A DNA stretch of 64,000 bases from Ralstonia sp. UNC404CL21Col (GCF_000620465.1 NZ_JIBE01000003.1:372001-436000); one strand, 5' to 3'; positions 45,659 through 56,397 are shown, counted from the first letter of the stretch. Program-made: numbers and translations. The notes: generated from the letters alone by a model not told the origin.

Positions 45659-48600
45659 ATGAAACGCATGTTGTTCAATGCGACGCAGCAAGAAGAATTG
45701 CGCGTCGCCATTGTCGATGGTCAGAAACTGATCGACATCGACATCGAAACCGCCGGGCGCGAACAGCGCAAAGGCAATATCTACAAGGGTGTCATCACCC
45801 GCATCGAACCGTCGCTGGAAGCGTGCTTCGTCAATTACGGCGAAGAGCGGCACGGTTTTCTCCCGTTCAAGGAAGTCGCCCGCGCCTATTTCAAGGACGG
45901 TGTGGACGTGCGCAATGCGCGCATCCAGGATGCGTTGCGCGAGGGCCAGGAGCTGATCGTCCAGGTCGAGAAGGAAGAGCGCGGCAACAAGGGCGCGGCC
46001 CTGACCACCTTCATCTCGCTGGCTGGCCGTTACCTGGTCCTGATGCCGAACAACCCGCGTGGCGGCGGCGTGTCGCGCCGCATCGAGGGCGAAGACCGTC
46101 AGGAACTGCGCGAAACCATGGCGCAGCTGGAAGTGCCGGACGGCATGAGCATCATCGCCCGCACCGCCGGCATCGGCCGCTCGGCTGAAGAGCTGCAGTG
46201 GGACTTGAACTACCTGATGCAGCTGTGGAAGGCCGTTGACGGCGCCGCCGTCGACAACAAGGCCCCGCTGCTGATCTATCTCGAATCCAGCCTGGTGATC
46301 CGGGCGATTCGCGATTACTTCCAGCCGGATATCGGCGAAATCCTGATCGATACGGACGATATCTACGATCAGGCCCGCGCTTTCATGAGCGTGGTGATGC
46401 CCGACAACATGAATCGGGTGAAGAAGTACCGCGACGACGTTCCCCTGTTCTCGCGCTTCCAGATCGAACACCAGATTGAATCGGCGTATTCGCGCATGGT
46501 GATGCTGCCCTCGGGCGGCGCCATCGTGATCGACCACACCGAGGCGCTCGTCGCCATTGACGTGAACTCGGCGCGCGCCACCAAGGGCGCAGATATCGAG
46601 GAAACCGCTGCCCGCACCAACCTCGAAGCCGCCGATGAAATCGCCCGCCAGCTCCGCCTGCGCGACCTGGGCGGCCTGATCGTGATCGACTTCATCGACA
46701 TGGAGTCGAGCAAGGCCCAGAAAGACGTCGAAACCCGCCTGAAAGACGCACTGCGCCACGACCGCGCCCGCGTTCAGATGGGCAAGATCAGCCGCTTCGG
46801 CCTGATGGAACTGTCGCGCCAGCGCCTGCGCCCGTCGCTGTCGGAAGGCTCGCACGTCACTTGCCCGCGCTGTAACGGCACGGGTCACATCCGCGATACC
46901 GAATCGTCCGCCCTGCAGGTGCTGCGCATCATCCAGGAAGAGGCGATGAAGGAAAACACCGCCGCGATCCACTGCCAGGTGCCGGTGGAAGTGGCCGCGT
47001 TCCTGCTCAACGAGAAGCGCCCGGACATCAACCTGATCGAGACGCGCTTCAAGGTCAATGTGCTGTTGATCCCGAACAAGCATCTGGAGACGCCGCACTA
47101 CAAGCTGGAGCGCCTGCGCCACGACGATCCGCGTCTGGACGACGACAAGGCCAGCTACAAGATGGCCGAAGAGGCCGCCAAGGAACTGGAAGCCGACACC
47201 GCGTACAGCACGCGCAAGGAAGCCGCCAAGCCGCGCCAGGAAGCCGCCGTCAAGGGCATCACGCCGGACCAACCGGCGCCCGTGTCGGTGCCGCGCGCCG
47301 AGCGTCCGGCGCGTGCCGAAGCCGCTCCCGCACCGCAGGCGCCGGCTCCGGTGCCTGCCCAGGGTGGTTTTGTTTCGTGGCTGAAATCGCTGTTTGGCGC
47401 CAAACCGGCCGAACCGGTGGTGGCTGCGCCGGTGGAAACACCGAAGCAACGTGCTGAAGAAGGCAACCGCCAAGGCCGCGGCAATCGTCAGGACCGTGGT
47501 GGCCGTGGCCAGCGCGGCGAACGTGGCGAGCGCCAAGGTCAAGGCCAGGGCCAGAACGGCCGTGATGGCAACCGCCAGGGCCGTGAGCGCAACGAGGCCC
47601 GCGAAGGTCAGCAACAGGGCCAGCGCGAAGGTCAACGTGACGGTCAGCGCGGCAACCGTGATCGCAACCGCCAGCCGGCGCAGGTCGAGGGTGCTGTTCG
47701 CGAGACGGCTGAAGCCCGTCAGCCGCAACAGGGTCAGGATGTGCGCGCCGAGGGCCAGAATCAGGGCCAAGGTCGCCGCGAGCGCAATCAGGAACGTCGC
47801 GAGCGCCAACCGCGTGAGGGCCGTGAAGCCCGCGAGGGTCGCGAGCCGCGTGAACCACGTGAAAGCCGTGAGCCGCGCGAAAACCGTGGCGAACGCGATC
47901 AACAGGCCAAGGAAGCCGCAGCCGTGGCAGCCGAAGCGCTGATCGATCAGACCGCTGCGTCGCAAGTGTCGCAACCGCTGCTCGACACCGCTGCTCCGGC
48001 AGAAGGCATCGCGGGCGAAGGCGTGACGCCCGGCGCGGAAGGCAACGGTGAAGGTGAAGAGCGCCGTCGCCGTGGTCGTCGTGGCCGTAACCGCTATCGC
48101 CGTGACCGCGAGGGCGCGGAAGGCGTCCGTGCCGAAGGTGAAGGCGAAAACGAAAGCGCTGAAACCGCAGACGAAGCCGTCGCCGAAATGCATGCCGAGC
48201 CGGTGCTGCCGGCAACCGTGACGGAACCTGTGCAGACGACGTCGTTTGCCCCGGTTGAGAACCCGGCTCCGGTGGTACACGAGCCCGTGCATGCCGCAGA
48301 AGCCGTGGCGCCTGTGTCGGCCCTACCGCAAGTACAGCCGACGGAGCCCGCGCTGGCAACGGCTACCGCAGCGCCCGCGCCGGAAGCGACAGTGGCAGTG
48401 GCGGCGCCTCAAGAAGCCATCGTGACGGCCTTTGCCGAAGTGCCGGCCCCGGTCAGCACGATTGCCCAGGCTTCGCCGCTGCCGATCGAGACGCTGCAGA
48501 GCGTGCTCGACAACGCCGGCATGACGTGGGTCCACACTGACAGCCAGAAGCTGCGTGCATCGCAGGAAGAAGCTGCACGGACTGTCGCAGCCCCGCGCGT

Positions 48601-48694
48601 GCCACGCGAGCGCAAGCCGCTGCCGCCGATCCAGCACGGCCCGATGATCCTGGTCGAAACCAATCGCCCGGCGGGTGGCGCAGACCAGCAATAA
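45659..48694 (+). CDS. rne: Ribonuclease E
   Basis: RNase E is the main endonuclease for mRNA decay and rRNA/tRNA processing. The 1,011-residue protein starts [15 protein letters not shown] at 45659 (TGAGGT upstream; the frame is open to 45629). It has the S1 domain (about 35-120, [13 protein letters not shown]), the catalytic Asp residues in [13 protein letters not shown] and IVIDFIDME, and the Zn-link CPRCNGTG near residue 402. From about 510 onward the tail is low-complexity and basic/acidic (Gly-Gln-Arg-rich, then Arg-Glu-Pro repeats, then an Arg-rich patch and Ala-Pro-rich end), expected to scaffold the degradosome. Confidence 0.97.
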   Translation: MKRMLFNATQQEELRVAIVDGQKLIDIDIETAGREQRKGNIYKGVITRIEPSLEACFVNYGEERHGFLPFKEVARAYFKDGVDVRNARIQDALREGQELIVQVEKEERGNKGAALTTFISLAGRYLVLMPNNPRGGGVSRRIEGEDRQELRETMAQLEVPDGMSIIARTAGIGRSAEELQWDLNYLMQLWKAVDGAAVDNKAPLLIYLESSLVIRAIRDYFQPDIGEILIDTDDIYDQARAFMSVVMPDNMNRVKKYRDDVPLFSRFQIEHQIESAYSRMVMLPSGGAIVIDHTEALVAIDVNSARATKGADIEETAARTNLEAADEIARQLRLRDLGGLIVIDFIDMESSKAQKDVETRLKDALRHDRARVQMGKISRFGLMELSRQRLRPSLSEGSHVTCPRCNGTGHIRDTESSALQVLRIIQEEAMKENTAAIHCQVPVEVAAFLLNEKRPDINLIETRFKVNVLLIPNKHLETPHYKLERLRHDDPRLDDDKASYKMAEEAAKELEADTAYSTRKEAAKPRQEAAVKGITPDQPAPVSVPRAERPARAEAAPAPQAPAPVPAQGGFVSWLKSLFGAKPAEPVVAAPVETPKQRAEEGNRQGRGNRQDRGGRGQRGERGERQGQGQGQNGRDGNRQGRERNEAREGQQQGQREGQRDGQRGNRDRNRQPAQVEGAVRETAEARQPQQGQDVRAEGQNQGQGRRERNQERRERQPREGREAREGREPREPRESREPRENRGERDQQAKEAAAVAAEALIDQTAASQVSQPLLDTAAPAEGIAGEGVTPGAEGNGEGEERRRRGRRGRNRYRRDREGAEGVRAEGEGENESAETADEAVAEMHAEPVLPATVTEPVQTTSFAPVENPAPVVHEPVHAAEAVAPVSALPQVQPTEPALATATAAPAPEATVAVAAPQEAIVTAFAEVPAPVSTIAQASPLPIETLQSVLDNAGMTWVHTDSQKLRASQEEAARTVAAPRVPRERKPLPPIQHGPMILVETNRPAGGADQQ

Positions 48695-48745
48695 GCATCA
48701 CATCGGCGGCGGGTAACCCACACCCGCCCCGATGCCTTGCCTGAG

Positions 48746-48768
48746 GGGCGGCTTCGGCCGCCCTTTTT
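48746..48768 (+). terminator. Terminator after rne
   Basis: Perfect 7-bp stem GGGCGGC/GCCGCCC with a UUCG-type tetraloop, followed by TTTTT, 51 bp after the rne stop. Confidence 0.93.
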
Positions 48769-48888
48769 CCTGTGCGGGACACGCAGGGGCTGAACTGTGC
48801 TCCCCGCATCAAACAGGGGCTGCGCTACACTCGTCCTTGTATCGAGCGCGATCGCCCTGTCCTGTGGATTGACGCGCCGCACCACACC

Positions 48889-50010
48889 ATGACTGAAACC
48901 GTCATCCCCCTCTACGATCTGCGTGATGGCCAGCACCATCGCGCCACGGTGCCCACCGTGCCCAATGTGCTCGTCCCTGCAGAGGGCAGGCTGACGGATA
49001 CGCGCGGCCGCCGGCTGCACGATCTGCGTATCTCCGTGACGGACCGCTGCAACTTCCGCTGCGTCTACTGCATGCCGAAGGACGTGTTCGACAAGGATTA
49101 CCGCTTCCTGCGGCATTCCGAGTTGCTGTCGTTCGAAGAGATCGAGCGCATGGCGCGGCTGTTCATCGAGCACGGCGTCGAGAAGATTCGCCTGACCGGC
49201 GGCGAGCCGCTGCTGCGCAAAGACATCGAGCGTCTGGTCGAAATGCTCGCGCGCCTCACCACCGCGGAAGGCAAGCCGCTGGACCTCACGCTGACGACCA
49301 ACGGCGCCCTGCTCGCCCGCAAGGCGCAATCGCTCAAAGACGCGGGCCTGAGCCGCGTGACGGTGAGCCTCGATGGCATCGATGATGCGACCTTCCGCCG
49401 CATGAACGATGTCGACTTCGCCGTGAGCGAGGTGCTGCACGGCATCGAAGTCGCGCAGAACGTGGGCCTGGCGCCGCTAAAGGTCAACATGGTCGTCAAG
49501 AAAGGCGACAACGAAGACCAGATCGTGCCGATGGCGCGCCACTTCCGCGGCAGCGGCATCATCGTGCGCTTTATCGAATACATGGATGTGGGCACGACCA
49601 ACCATTGGGACATGCGTTCCGTCGTGCCGTCGGCCGAAGTGATCAAGCGTCTTTCGTCCGAGTTTGTGCTCGAGCCGGCGTCGGCAAATTACAGCGGCGA
49701 AACGGCCGAGCGCTGGCGCTATGTCGACGGCGCCGGCGAGGTGGGGGTGATCTCCAGCGTGACCCAGGCGTTCTGCCACGATTGCACCCGCGCGCGATTG
49801 TCGACCGAAGGCAAGCTGTACCTCTGCCTGTTCGCCACAGAAGGCTTCGACCTGCGCGCGCTATTGCGCGGCGGCGCGACCGATCTGGAACTCTCCAACG
49901 CGATCCGCTCTGTCTGGCAGGGCCGCGCCGACCGCTATTCCGAATTGCGTGCGAGCGGCAAGGCCCAACCGGCCGGCCGGCGCATCGAAATGTCCTACAT
50001 CGGCGGGTGA
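48889..50010 (+). CDS. moaA: GTP 3',8-cyclase MoaA
   Basis: MoaA is a radical-SAM enzyme that starts molybdenum-cofactor synthesis from GTP with MoaC. The 373-residue protein from the ATG at 48889 has the SAM cluster Cys54-x3-Cys58-x2-Cys61 ([13 protein letters not shown]) and the C-terminal cluster cysteines in [11 protein letters not shown] and LYLCLF. The open frame begins at 48772, but the extension looks non-coding. It is first in the moaA-mobA-moeA set. Confidence 0.96.
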   Translation: MTETVIPLYDLRDGQHHRATVPTVPNVLVPAEGRLTDTRGRRLHDLRISVTDRCNFRCVYCMPKDVFDKDYRFLRHSELLSFEEIERMARLFIEHGVEKIRLTGGEPLLRKDIERLVEMLARLTTAEGKPLDLTLTTNGALLARKAQSLKDAGLSRVTVSLDGIDDATFRRMNDVDFAVSEVLHGIEVAQNVGLAPLKVNMVVKKGDNEDQIVPMARHFRGSGIIVRFIEYMDVGTTNHWDMRSVVPSAEVIKRLSSEFVLEPASANYSGETAERWRYVDGAGEVGVISSVTQAFCHDCTRARLSTEGKLYLCLFATEGFDLRALLRGGATDLELSNAIRSVWQGRADRYSELRASGKAQPAGRRIEMSYIGG

Positions 50011-50030
50011 ATCCGCCAGCGTTCAACGAC

Positions 50031-50645
50031 ATGATTCCGACATCCGACATCACCGGCCTGATCCTGGCCGGCGGCCGGGGCAGCCGCATGGGCGGCGTCG
50101 ACAAGGGCCTGCAGACGTTTCGCGGCGCGCCGATGGCGATGCACACGCTGATGCGCCTGTCGCCGCAGGTGGGCCACATGCTGATCAACGCCAATCGCAA
50201 CCTCGCTGCGTACGAATCGTTTGGCGTGCCGGTGGTGGCGGATTCGGTGCCGGACTTTGCCGGCCCCTTGGCGGGCATCCTGGCCGGGCTGGAGCAATGC
50301 CAGACGCGTTACCTGCTGACCGCGCCGTGCGATTCGCCTTTCGTGCCGACCGACCTGGCCGCCAAGCTCTCGCAGGCAATGGAAGAAGGCAATGCGCGCA
50401 TCGCCATGCCGGTGACGATGGAGCCGGATGCGCAAGGGGTACCGCGCCGGCAGGTGCAGCCGGTCTTCTGTCTGATCGATGCGCTGCTGGCCGATGACCT
50501 GATCGTCTATCTGCAAGGCGGGGGCCGCAAGATCGAAAGCTGGACGGCGCGCCATCCGACGATCGACGTCGTGTTCGACGACAGCGCCGCCTTCGCCAAC
50601 ATCAACACGCTGGAAGAACTGCACCAGCTGGCCGAGCGCCGCTAG
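50031..50645 (+). CDS. mobA: Molybdenum cofactor guanylyltransferase
   Basis: MobA adds GMP to molybdopterin to form the bis-MGD cofactor. The 204-residue protein starts at 50031 with MIPTSDITGLILAGGRGSRM and has the GT-A nucleotide motif AGGRGSRMGG-x-DKGL and the Asp-binding TAPCDSPFVP. It lies 20 bp after moaA. The presence of mobA implies MGD-type molybdoenzymes (for example nitrate or formate enzymes) elsewhere in the genome. Confidence 0.95.
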   Translation: MIPTSDITGLILAGGRGSRMGGVDKGLQTFRGAPMAMHTLMRLSPQVGHMLINANRNLAAYESFGVPVVADSVPDFAGPLAGILAGLEQCQTRYLLTAPCDSPFVPTDLAAKLSQAMEEGNARIAMPVTMEPDAQGVPRRQVQPVFCLIDALLADDLIVYLQGGGRKIESWTARHPTIDVVFDDSAAFANINTLEELHQLAERR

Positions 50646-50677
50646 AGCGCCAACGCCACCGATCCCTCATCGACGTC

Positions 50678-51964
50678 ATGACCACCCTCGCCTCCGTCGT
50701 TTCGTGTCTGTCCGATTACGATCCGAATGCCCTGCCCGTTGCGCAAGCGCAAGCCATCATGCGCGACTTCGTGCAGCCCGTGACGGGCGTTGCCCGCGTG
50801 CCCATTCGCAGCGCGCTGGACCGCGTGCTCGCTGAAGACGTGCTGTCGTCCATCGACGTGCCTTCGCACGACAACTCGGCGATGGACGGCTTCGCCTTTG
50901 CCAGCGCGGAACTGGCCGGCGACGCAAGCGAAGTCTCCTTGCGCGTGATCGGCACGGCATACGCGGGTGTCGCCTTTGACGGCGCGCCCGGCGCGGGCGA
51001 AGCCGTGCGCGTCATGACCGGCGCCGTCATGCCGGCGGGCTGCGATACGGTCATCCCGCAAGAATTCACGCAAGGCGATGCCAACACCGTCCGCTTTGCC
51101 CGCGATGCCGTGCGCGCCGGCGACAACCGCCGTCTGCGCGGCGAAGACCTCGCGCGTGGCAGCGCCGCACTGTCCGCCGGCCGAACACTGCGCCCGGCCG
51201 ATATCGGTCTGCTGGCCTCGCTCGGCATCGCCGAGGTGTCGGTGCGCCGCAAGCTGCGCGTGGCATTCTTCTCCACCGGCGACGAGCTTCGCTCCATTGG
51301 TGAACCGCTCGACGCCGGTTGCGTGTACGACTCCAACCGCTACACGCTGCACGGCATGCTTTCGCGCCTGGGTGTGGAACTGCTCGACATGGGCGTCGTG
51401 CGCGACGACCCGACCGCCCTCGAAGCCGCCTTCCGCACCGCCGCCGAAAACGCCGATGCGATCATCACTTCGGGCGGGGTCTCCGTCGGCGAAGCGGACT
51501 TCACCAAACAGATGATGGCCAAGCTCGGCGACGTGACGTTCTGGAAGATCGCCATGCGCCCGGGCCGCCCGATGGCGTTCGGACGCATCGCGTCAAATGG
51601 CCACAGCGCGTTCCTCTTTGGCTTGCCCGGGAACCCGGTAGCGGTGATGGTGACGTTCTATCACTTCGTGCGTGGCGCGCTGCTGCGCATGATGGGCGCC
51701 GCCGACGCCGACGCCGGCGCCCCGCTGGTGCCGGCCGTGAGCGCCGCCCCCATCCGCAAGCGGCCCGGGCGCACGGAATATCAGCGTGCAATCGCGGCCC
51801 TGAACGATCGCGGCCAGCTCGAAGTCCGCCTGACCGGCCAGCAGGGCTCCGGCGTGCTGCGTTCCATGAGCGAAGCAAATTGCTTCGTCGTGCTCGCCCA
51901 CGAACAGGGCCAGGTCAACGCCGGCGACAGCGTGCAGGTCCTGCTATTTGACGGTCTCGTCTAG
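50678..51964 (+). CDS. moeA: Molybdopterin molybdenumtransferase MoeA
   Basis: MoeA inserts molybdate into adenylated molybdopterin. The 428-residue protein has the MoeA N-terminal domains (about 15-190, with HDNSAMDGFAF and GAVMPAGCDTVIPQE) and the MoCF-biosynthesis domain with FFSTGDELRSIGEPL. ITSGGVSVGEADF follows. It lies 32 bp after mobA and ends in a strong terminator. Confidence 0.95.
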   Translation: MTTLASVVSCLSDYDPNALPVAQAQAIMRDFVQPVTGVARVPIRSALDRVLAEDVLSSIDVPSHDNSAMDGFAFASAELAGDASEVSLRVIGTAYAGVAFDGAPGAGEAVRVMTGAVMPAGCDTVIPQEFTQGDANTVRFARDAVRAGDNRRLRGEDLARGSAALSAGRTLRPADIGLLASLGIAEVSVRRKLRVAFFSTGDELRSIGEPLDAGCVYDSNRYTLHGMLSRLGVELLDMGVVRDDPTALEAAFRTAAENADAIITSGGVSVGEADFTKQMMAKLGDVTFWKIAMRPGRPMAFGRIASNGHSAFLFGLPGNPVAVMVTFYHFVRGALLRMMGAADADAGAPLVPAVSAAPIRKRPGRTEYQRAIAALNDRGQLEVRLTGQQGSGVLRSMSEANCFVVLAHEQGQVNAGDSVQVLLFDGLV

Positions 51965-51990
51965 GCGGCGTGGCGACAGCGGCTTTTGTG

Positions 51991-52022
51991 CCGACAGCAA
52001 CACCGCATGCTGTCGGTTTTTT
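51991..52022 (+). terminator. Terminator after moeA
   Basis: Perfect 9-bp stem CCGACAGCA/TGCTGTCGG with an 8-nt loop and a run of six T residues, 27 bp after the moeA stop. Confidence 0.92.
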
Positions 52023-52115
52023 GCGTCACCTCCGGGCTGCGGGTATCGGCGCACCGGTCGATTCGCTACACTCTGCGCCAGTTTGATTGTTTCGGATTTG
52101 AGCCTGAGCACTGCC

Positions 52116-52394
52116 ATGATGACCAAGGAGATTGCGTATCTTCACCCGGCCCATACCGCCCGCGCGCTGGTACTGGTGTATCTCTGTTTCTCGCTGCCGG
52201 TCGTGGGGCTGTTCTTCTTCGTCGGCTTTGTCCGCTACGGTGAACTGCCGACGATCGTCGTGCTCAGCGGCCTGATTCTCAATGCTTTGGTCGGTTTTGG
52301 CGCGCTGTGGCTCGCCTGCCATGCCTACAACTGGGTCGCCGAGCGCTTTGGCGGCATCGAGATTCTGCTGCGCGACGTGCCGGAAGAAGCCTGA
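52116..52394 (+). CDS. Small two-helix membrane protein (92 aa)
   Basis: A 92-residue protein with two hydrophobic helices (LVLVYLCFSLPVVGLFFFVG and IVVLSGLILNALVGFGALW) and a short acidic tail ending in EEA. The start MMTKEIAYLHP is the likely one, since upstream codons of the open frame (from 51948) overlap the moeA end and its terminator. I do not recognise the family. It stands alone between two terminators, so it probably has its own promoter. Confidence 0.72.
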   Translation: MMTKEIAYLHPAHTARALVLVYLCFSLPVVGLFFFVGFVRYGELPTIVVLSGLILNALVGFGALWLACHAYNWVAERFGGIEILLRDVPEEA

Positions 52395-52415
52395 TCGCTT
52401 CCGAGGTCCACAAAG

Positions 52416-52446
52416 AAGGGGCGGAATATCCGCCCCTTTTCTTTTG
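52416..52446. terminator. Bidirectional terminator between the small membrane gene and rmuC
   Basis: Perfect 10-bp stem AAGGGGCGGA/TCCGCCCCTT with a 3-nt loop, followed by TTCTTTT on the plus strand. It is preceded by AAAG, giving weak minus-strand function for the convergent rmuC. Confidence 0.85.
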
Positions 52447-52469
52447 CTGATGGCCCGGTCAGACCGGTC

Positions 52470-53954
52470 TTAATCGGCCTCGATTTCCTCGTCCGGCGGC
52501 ACGGCGGTCTCCAGCCCCAGCACGCTCTGCGCAGAATCGCTCGGCAACGCCTCCACGGCCTTGAGCTTGCGATTCATCTGTCGCGTACGCACTTCGGCCT
52601 GCTCGATGTTGCTGACGGCGCGCTCCAGCGTTTTCTTCGTCGCGGCCAGCACGTCGCCAAACTTCCCGAACTCGCTCTTCACGGCACCGAGCACTTGCCA
52701 GACTTCGCTGGAGCGCTTTTCCAGCGCCAGCGTTCGGAAGCCCATCTGCAGACTGTTGAGGATCGCGGTGAGCGTGGTCGGGCCCGCCACCGTCACGCGG
52801 AACTTGCGCTGCAGTTCATCCGTCAGGCCCGGGCGGCGCAGCACTTCAGCGTAAAGACCTTCCGTCGGCAGAAACAGGATGGCGAAGTCGGTCGTAGCCG
52901 GCGGCGCGATGTACTTCTCGTGGATGGTCTGCGCCTCCTTGCGCACCGCGACTTCCAGCTCGCGGCTCGCGCTGGCAGCGGCTTCGGCATCGGCACGTTC
53001 CTGCGCGTCGAGTAGGCGCTCGTACTGCTCTTTCGGGAACTTGGCATCGATCGGCAGCCAGACGGCGGCATCGTGATCGGCATCGGTCTTGCCGGGCAGG
53101 CGGATGGCAAATTCCACGCGCGCACCCGTACCGTGCACGGTCTCGACGTTCTTGTCGTACTGCTCGGGCGTCAGCATCTGCTCCAGCAGCATCTCGAGCT
53201 GGACTTCGCCCCAGGTGCCGCGCGTCTTCACGTTGGTCAGCACCTTCTTCAGGTCGCCCACGCCTTGGGCCAGCGCCTGCATTTCGCCCAGGCCGCGATG
53301 CACCTGTTCAAGCCGATCCGACACCAGCTTGAACGATTCGCCCAGGCGCTGCTCCAGCGTGGCGTGCAGCTTTTCGTCGACGGTGCGGCGCATCTCGTCG
53401 AGCTTGGTCGCGTTGTTCGCCTCGATGTCCTTGAGCTTCTGCTCCAGCGTGGCGCGTACCTCGGCCAGACGGCGCTCGTTGCCCTCGCCCAGTTGGGCGA
53501 GCTGCTGCTGCATCGTCTCGCCAAATCGACGCAGCGCGTTGCCCTGCTCTTCGCGTGCCTGCTGGGCTTGCTGCTGCAGGTTCTGACGCACGGCCTCGAG
53601 CTGCTGTGTGTTCGTCTCGGTCAGCTTGGTGAGCTGCTGCGCGAACGTGTCGATCTGGTTGTTCTGCAGCGTGGCGACGCTGGTGAGCTGCGTGGCCAGC
53701 ACCTGCTGGAATTGCCCCAGTTGTTGCGTGACGTCGCTGCGGCCGATGCGCGCCGTCTCGGCGATTTCGCCGCGCAGTTCGCGTTCGATGCGTTCGTTGC
53801 CGCGCGTGAGTTCCCGCATGAGCTCGTCTTGCAGCGCCGCGAGCATCGGCGATACATCGCTCTGGGCCGGACGAGACACGCCGCGCCAGATCAGCACGCA
53901 CAGCGCGACCACCACGGCCACGCCCAGCAACGTCAATAAAGCCAACCAGTCCAT
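52470..53954 (-). CDS. rmuC: DNA recombination protein RmuC
   Basis: RmuC limits inverted-repeat recombination in E. coli; it has a nuclease-like core. The 494-residue protein has an N-terminal membrane helix (LALLTLLGVAVVVALCVLIW), a long Gln-rich coiled coil (about 35-220, LQQQAQQAREEQGNALRRFG) and the conserved RmuC domain (about 230-440, TRGTWGEVQLEMLLEQMLTP and PIDAKFPKEQYERL). It is upstream of the hydroxyacid dehydrogenase gene in gene order but reads toward the terminator, 12 bp after that gene. Confidence 0.94.
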   Translation of the reverse strand: MDWLALLTLLGVAVVVALCVLIWRGVSRPAQSDVSPMLAALQDELMRELTRGNERIERELRGEIAETARIGRSDVTQQLGQFQQVLATQLTSVATLQNNQIDTFAQQLTKLTETNTQQLEAVRQNLQQQAQQAREEQGNALRRFGETMQQQLAQLGEGNERRLAEVRATLEQKLKDIEANNATKLDEMRRTVDEKLHATLEQRLGESFKLVSDRLEQVHRGLGEMQALAQGVGDLKKVLTNVKTRGTWGEVQLEMLLEQMLTPEQYDKNVETVHGTGARVEFAIRLPGKTDADHDAAVWLPIDAKFPKEQYERLLDAQERADAEAAASASRELEVAVRKEAQTIHEKYIAPPATTDFAILFLPTEGLYAEVLRRPGLTDELQRKFRVTVAGPTTLTAILNSLQMGFRTLALEKRSSEVWQVLGAVKSEFGKFGDVLAATKKTLERAVSNIEQAEVRTRQMNRKLKAVEALPSDSAQSVLGLETAVPPDEEIEAD

Positions 53955-53966
53955 ATCAGCGTTCGG

Positions 53967-54968
53967 TCAGGAGGATGCGCGCTGCGCCAGCGCATCCGGG
54001 TTCAACAAGTTGGGCGGCTGCCCCGCGCGCGGGCCGAAGCCCAGCGCTGCGATGAGGTTGTCGGCCGCCAGGTTGGCCATGCCGAGGCGCGTGCCCAAGG
54101 TGGCACTGGCAATGTGCGGCGTGAGCGCGACGTGCTCGGCGTCCAGCAATGCCGGATGCACCTTCGGCTCACCTTCGTAGACGTCCAGGCCGGCCGCAAA
54201 GATGCGCTTGTCCGCCAACGCCTGCGCCAATGCGGCGTCATCCACGATGCCGCCGCGCGCGAGGTTGACCAGCGTGGCGGTCGGCTTCATCTGTGCCAAC
54301 TCGGCCGCACCGATGGCGTGGTGGCTTTCCTTGGAGTACGGCAGCACGAGCACGAGGTGATCAGCCTGCTTCAGCAAATCGTCCTTGCTGACATAGGTGG
54401 CGCGCGTGTCCTGCTCGACTTCGGGCGAAAGCCGGCTGCGGTTGTGATAGATCACGCGCATCGAGAAGCCGCTCGCGCGCCGCGCCAGCGCCTGGCCGAT
54501 GCGGCCCATGCCGAGAATGCCCAGCGTGCTGCCATACACCTCGGCGCCGAGGAACATGTCGTAAGTCCAGCGCTTCCATTGTCCCGAACGCAGCCAGCGC
54601 TCTGACTCGGAGACGCGGCGTGCGGCGGCCATCAGGAGGGCCCAGCCGAAATCGGCGGTGGTCTCGGTCAGGATGTCCGGCGTGTTGGTCGCCAGGATGC
54701 CAGCACGCGTCATCGCGGCGAGATCGAAGTTGTTGTAGCCGACGGCCATGTTGCATACGGCGCGCAGCGTCGGCACGCGGCTGATCAACTCGGCGTTGAT
54801 GGTGTCGGCGGCGTTGGACAGCAGGCCCACGCGGCCTTGCAGCCGCTCGGCCAGCGCTTCGGGCGGATACTCGATGTCCGCCTGGTTGTCGATCACGTCG
54901 AAGGTCTCGCGCAAGCGCTCAAGCACTTCGGGAAACAGCGCGCGGGTGACAAGGATTCCGGGTTTCAT
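53967..54968 (-). CDS. D-2-hydroxyacid dehydrogenase (glyoxylate/hydroxypyruvate reductase type)
   Basis: A 333-residue NAD(P)-dependent enzyme that likely reduces glyoxylate, hydroxypyruvate or 2-ketogluconate. It has the Rossmann motif LGILGMGRIGQALARR and the catalytic Arg in VNLARGG. The Glu in DVYEGEPKVH and the His in LTPHIASAT complete the triad. It resembles GhrB/GyaR. It lies 19 bp after the antiporter gene and 12 bp before rmuC on the minus strand. The preferred substrate is not evident. Confidence 0.9.
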   Translation of the reverse strand: MKPGILVTRALFPEVLERLRETFDVIDNQADIEYPPEALAERLQGRVGLLSNAADTINAELISRVPTLRAVCNMAVGYNNFDLAAMTRAGILATNTPDILTETTADFGWALLMAAARRVSESERWLRSGQWKRWTYDMFLGAEVYGSTLGILGMGRIGQALARRASGFSMRVIYHNRSRLSPEVEQDTRATYVSKDDLLKQADHLVLVLPYSKESHHAIGAAELAQMKPTATLVNLARGGIVDDAALAQALADKRIFAAGLDVYEGEPKVHPALLDAEHVALTPHIASATLGTRLGMANLAADNLIAALGFGPRAGQPPNLLNPDALAQRASS

Positions 54969-54987
54969 ACGTTGAGCACACGTTCGG

Positions 54988-56397
54988 TTAGCGGAAGAAG
55001 ACGAAGGTCATCAGAACGAAAATCGGCAAAAGAATGCACACGGACCACAGCATGTAGCCAAAGAAGCTCGGCATCTGCAGACCGCGGCTTTCGGCGATGG
55101 CCTTGACCATCAGGTTGGGCGCGTTGCCGATGTAGGTGTTGGCGCCCATGAACACGGCCGCGGCGGAAATCGCGGCCAGCGTGGACGCGCCCTCGCTCAT
55201 CAGCATGGAGGCGTCACCGCCGGCGGTGTTGAAGAACACCAGATACGTCGGCGCATTGTCGAGGAACGACGACAGCAACCCCGTCGCCCAGAAGTACATC
55301 GCGTTGTTCGGCTGGCCTGCGCTGTCGTTGACGAGATGGACGATGCCCGCGAACGGGCCGTCGACGCCGGCCTTGAGCATGGCAATGACCGGCCCGATGG
55401 TGATGAAGATGCCGGCGAACAGCTTGGCGACTTCCAGGATGGGTTCCCAGTTGAACTCGTTGCCCGCGCGTGCGCTTGCCGGGGTGAGCCACAACGAAAG
55501 CAGCGCGATGGTGACCAGCCCGATGTCGCGCACCACGTTCTGCAGCAGCACCTCCGTGCCCATCACGTAGAAGACGATGCCGGGCTTCCACAGCCCACTC
55601 ATCAGCACGAGGCCCAGAATGCCTGCCAGCAGTACAAAGTTGACGTTGCCCTCGAAGCGCAGCGGGCCCGCATCGTCCGGTGTGGCGTCGGTGATGTTGG
55701 GCAGTTCTTCCTTGCCCGTGCGGTGGAAATAGCTGTCGATGACGAAGAAGATCGCCAGCAGCAACACCCACATCGTCAGCGTCTGGCGCCACAGATGCTG
55801 CGTGGTCCAAAAGAAATCGACACCTTGCAGGAAGCCGAGGAACAGCGGTGGATCGCCCAGCGGCGTGAGCGCCCCACCGGCATTGGCCACCAGGAAGATG
55901 AAGAACACGACGACGTGCGCCCGATGCCGGCGTGCCTCGTTGGCGCGCAGCAAAGGCCGGATCAGCAGCATCGCGGCGCCGGTCGTCCCCATGATGCTCG
56001 CCAGCGCCGTGCCAAGCGCGATCAACCCCGTATTGAGCTTTGGCGTGCCATGCAGATTGCCGCGAATGCAGATACCGCCCGCAACAACATACAGAGCGGC
56101 GATCAACGCGATGAAGGGAATGTACTCGGCAAGAGCCGCGTGATTGACGGAAGCGATGGCCGCCTCCGTGCCAAACGCGATCCCGAACGGCACCAAAAGC
56201 GCCAACGCCCAGGCCGCTGCGATCTTGCCGTAATGGTCGTGCCACAGCTTGGGCACGAGGAGCGGTGCGATCGCAATCGAGAGCAGGATGCCCGCGAATG
56301 GCACACCCCAGAGCAGGGACAATTCCGCGCCGTTCACATCAGCGGCGCGCGCCAGGCCACAGACAAACAGAAAGACAAGGGGCCAGAGGCGTTTCAC
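54988..56397 (-). CDS. nhaD: NhaD-type sodium:proton antiporter
   Basis: A 469-residue inner-membrane transporter of the ion-transporter superfamily with about 11-12 helices. An apparent signal-like first segment (LWPLVFLFVCGLARA) precedes conserved re-entrant loop-like motifs (MGTTGAAMLLIRPLLRANEARR and ANAGGALTPLGDPPLFLGFL). GNAPNLMVKAIAE and FLDNAPTYLVF come near the end. These match NhaD and related citrate-transporter-type families. A sodium/proton exchange role is the family view; specificity is not proved. Confidence 0.87.
   Translation of the reverse strand: MKRLWPLVFLFVCGLARAADVNGAELSLLWGVPFAGILLSIAIAPLLVPKLWHDHYGKIAAAWALALLVPFGIAFGTEAAIASVNHAALAEYIPFIALIAALYVVAGGICIRGNLHGTPKLNTGLIALGTALASIMGTTGAAMLLIRPLLRANEARRHRAHVVVFFIFLVANAGGALTPLGDPPLFLGFLQGVDFFWTTQHLWRQTLTMWVLLLAIFFVIDSYFHRTGKEELPNITDATPDDAGPLRFEGNVNFVLLAGILGLVLMSGLWKPGIVFYVMGTEVLLQNVVRDIGLVTIALLSLWLTPASARAGNEFNWEPILEVAKLFAGIFITIGPVIAMLKAGVDGPFAGIVHLVNDSAGQPNNAMYFWATGLLSSFLDNAPTYLVFFNTAGGDASMLMSEGASTLAAISAAAVFMGANTYIGNAPNLMVKAIAESRGLQMPSFFGYMLWSVCILLPIFVLMTFVFFR

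Noticed and set aside
45530-48292. A 920-residue open frame on the minus strand opposite rne.
   Set aside because: It has no ribosome site or family features. It is the usual long shadow of a GC-rich, repeat-rich gene; the plus-strand RNase E is certain.
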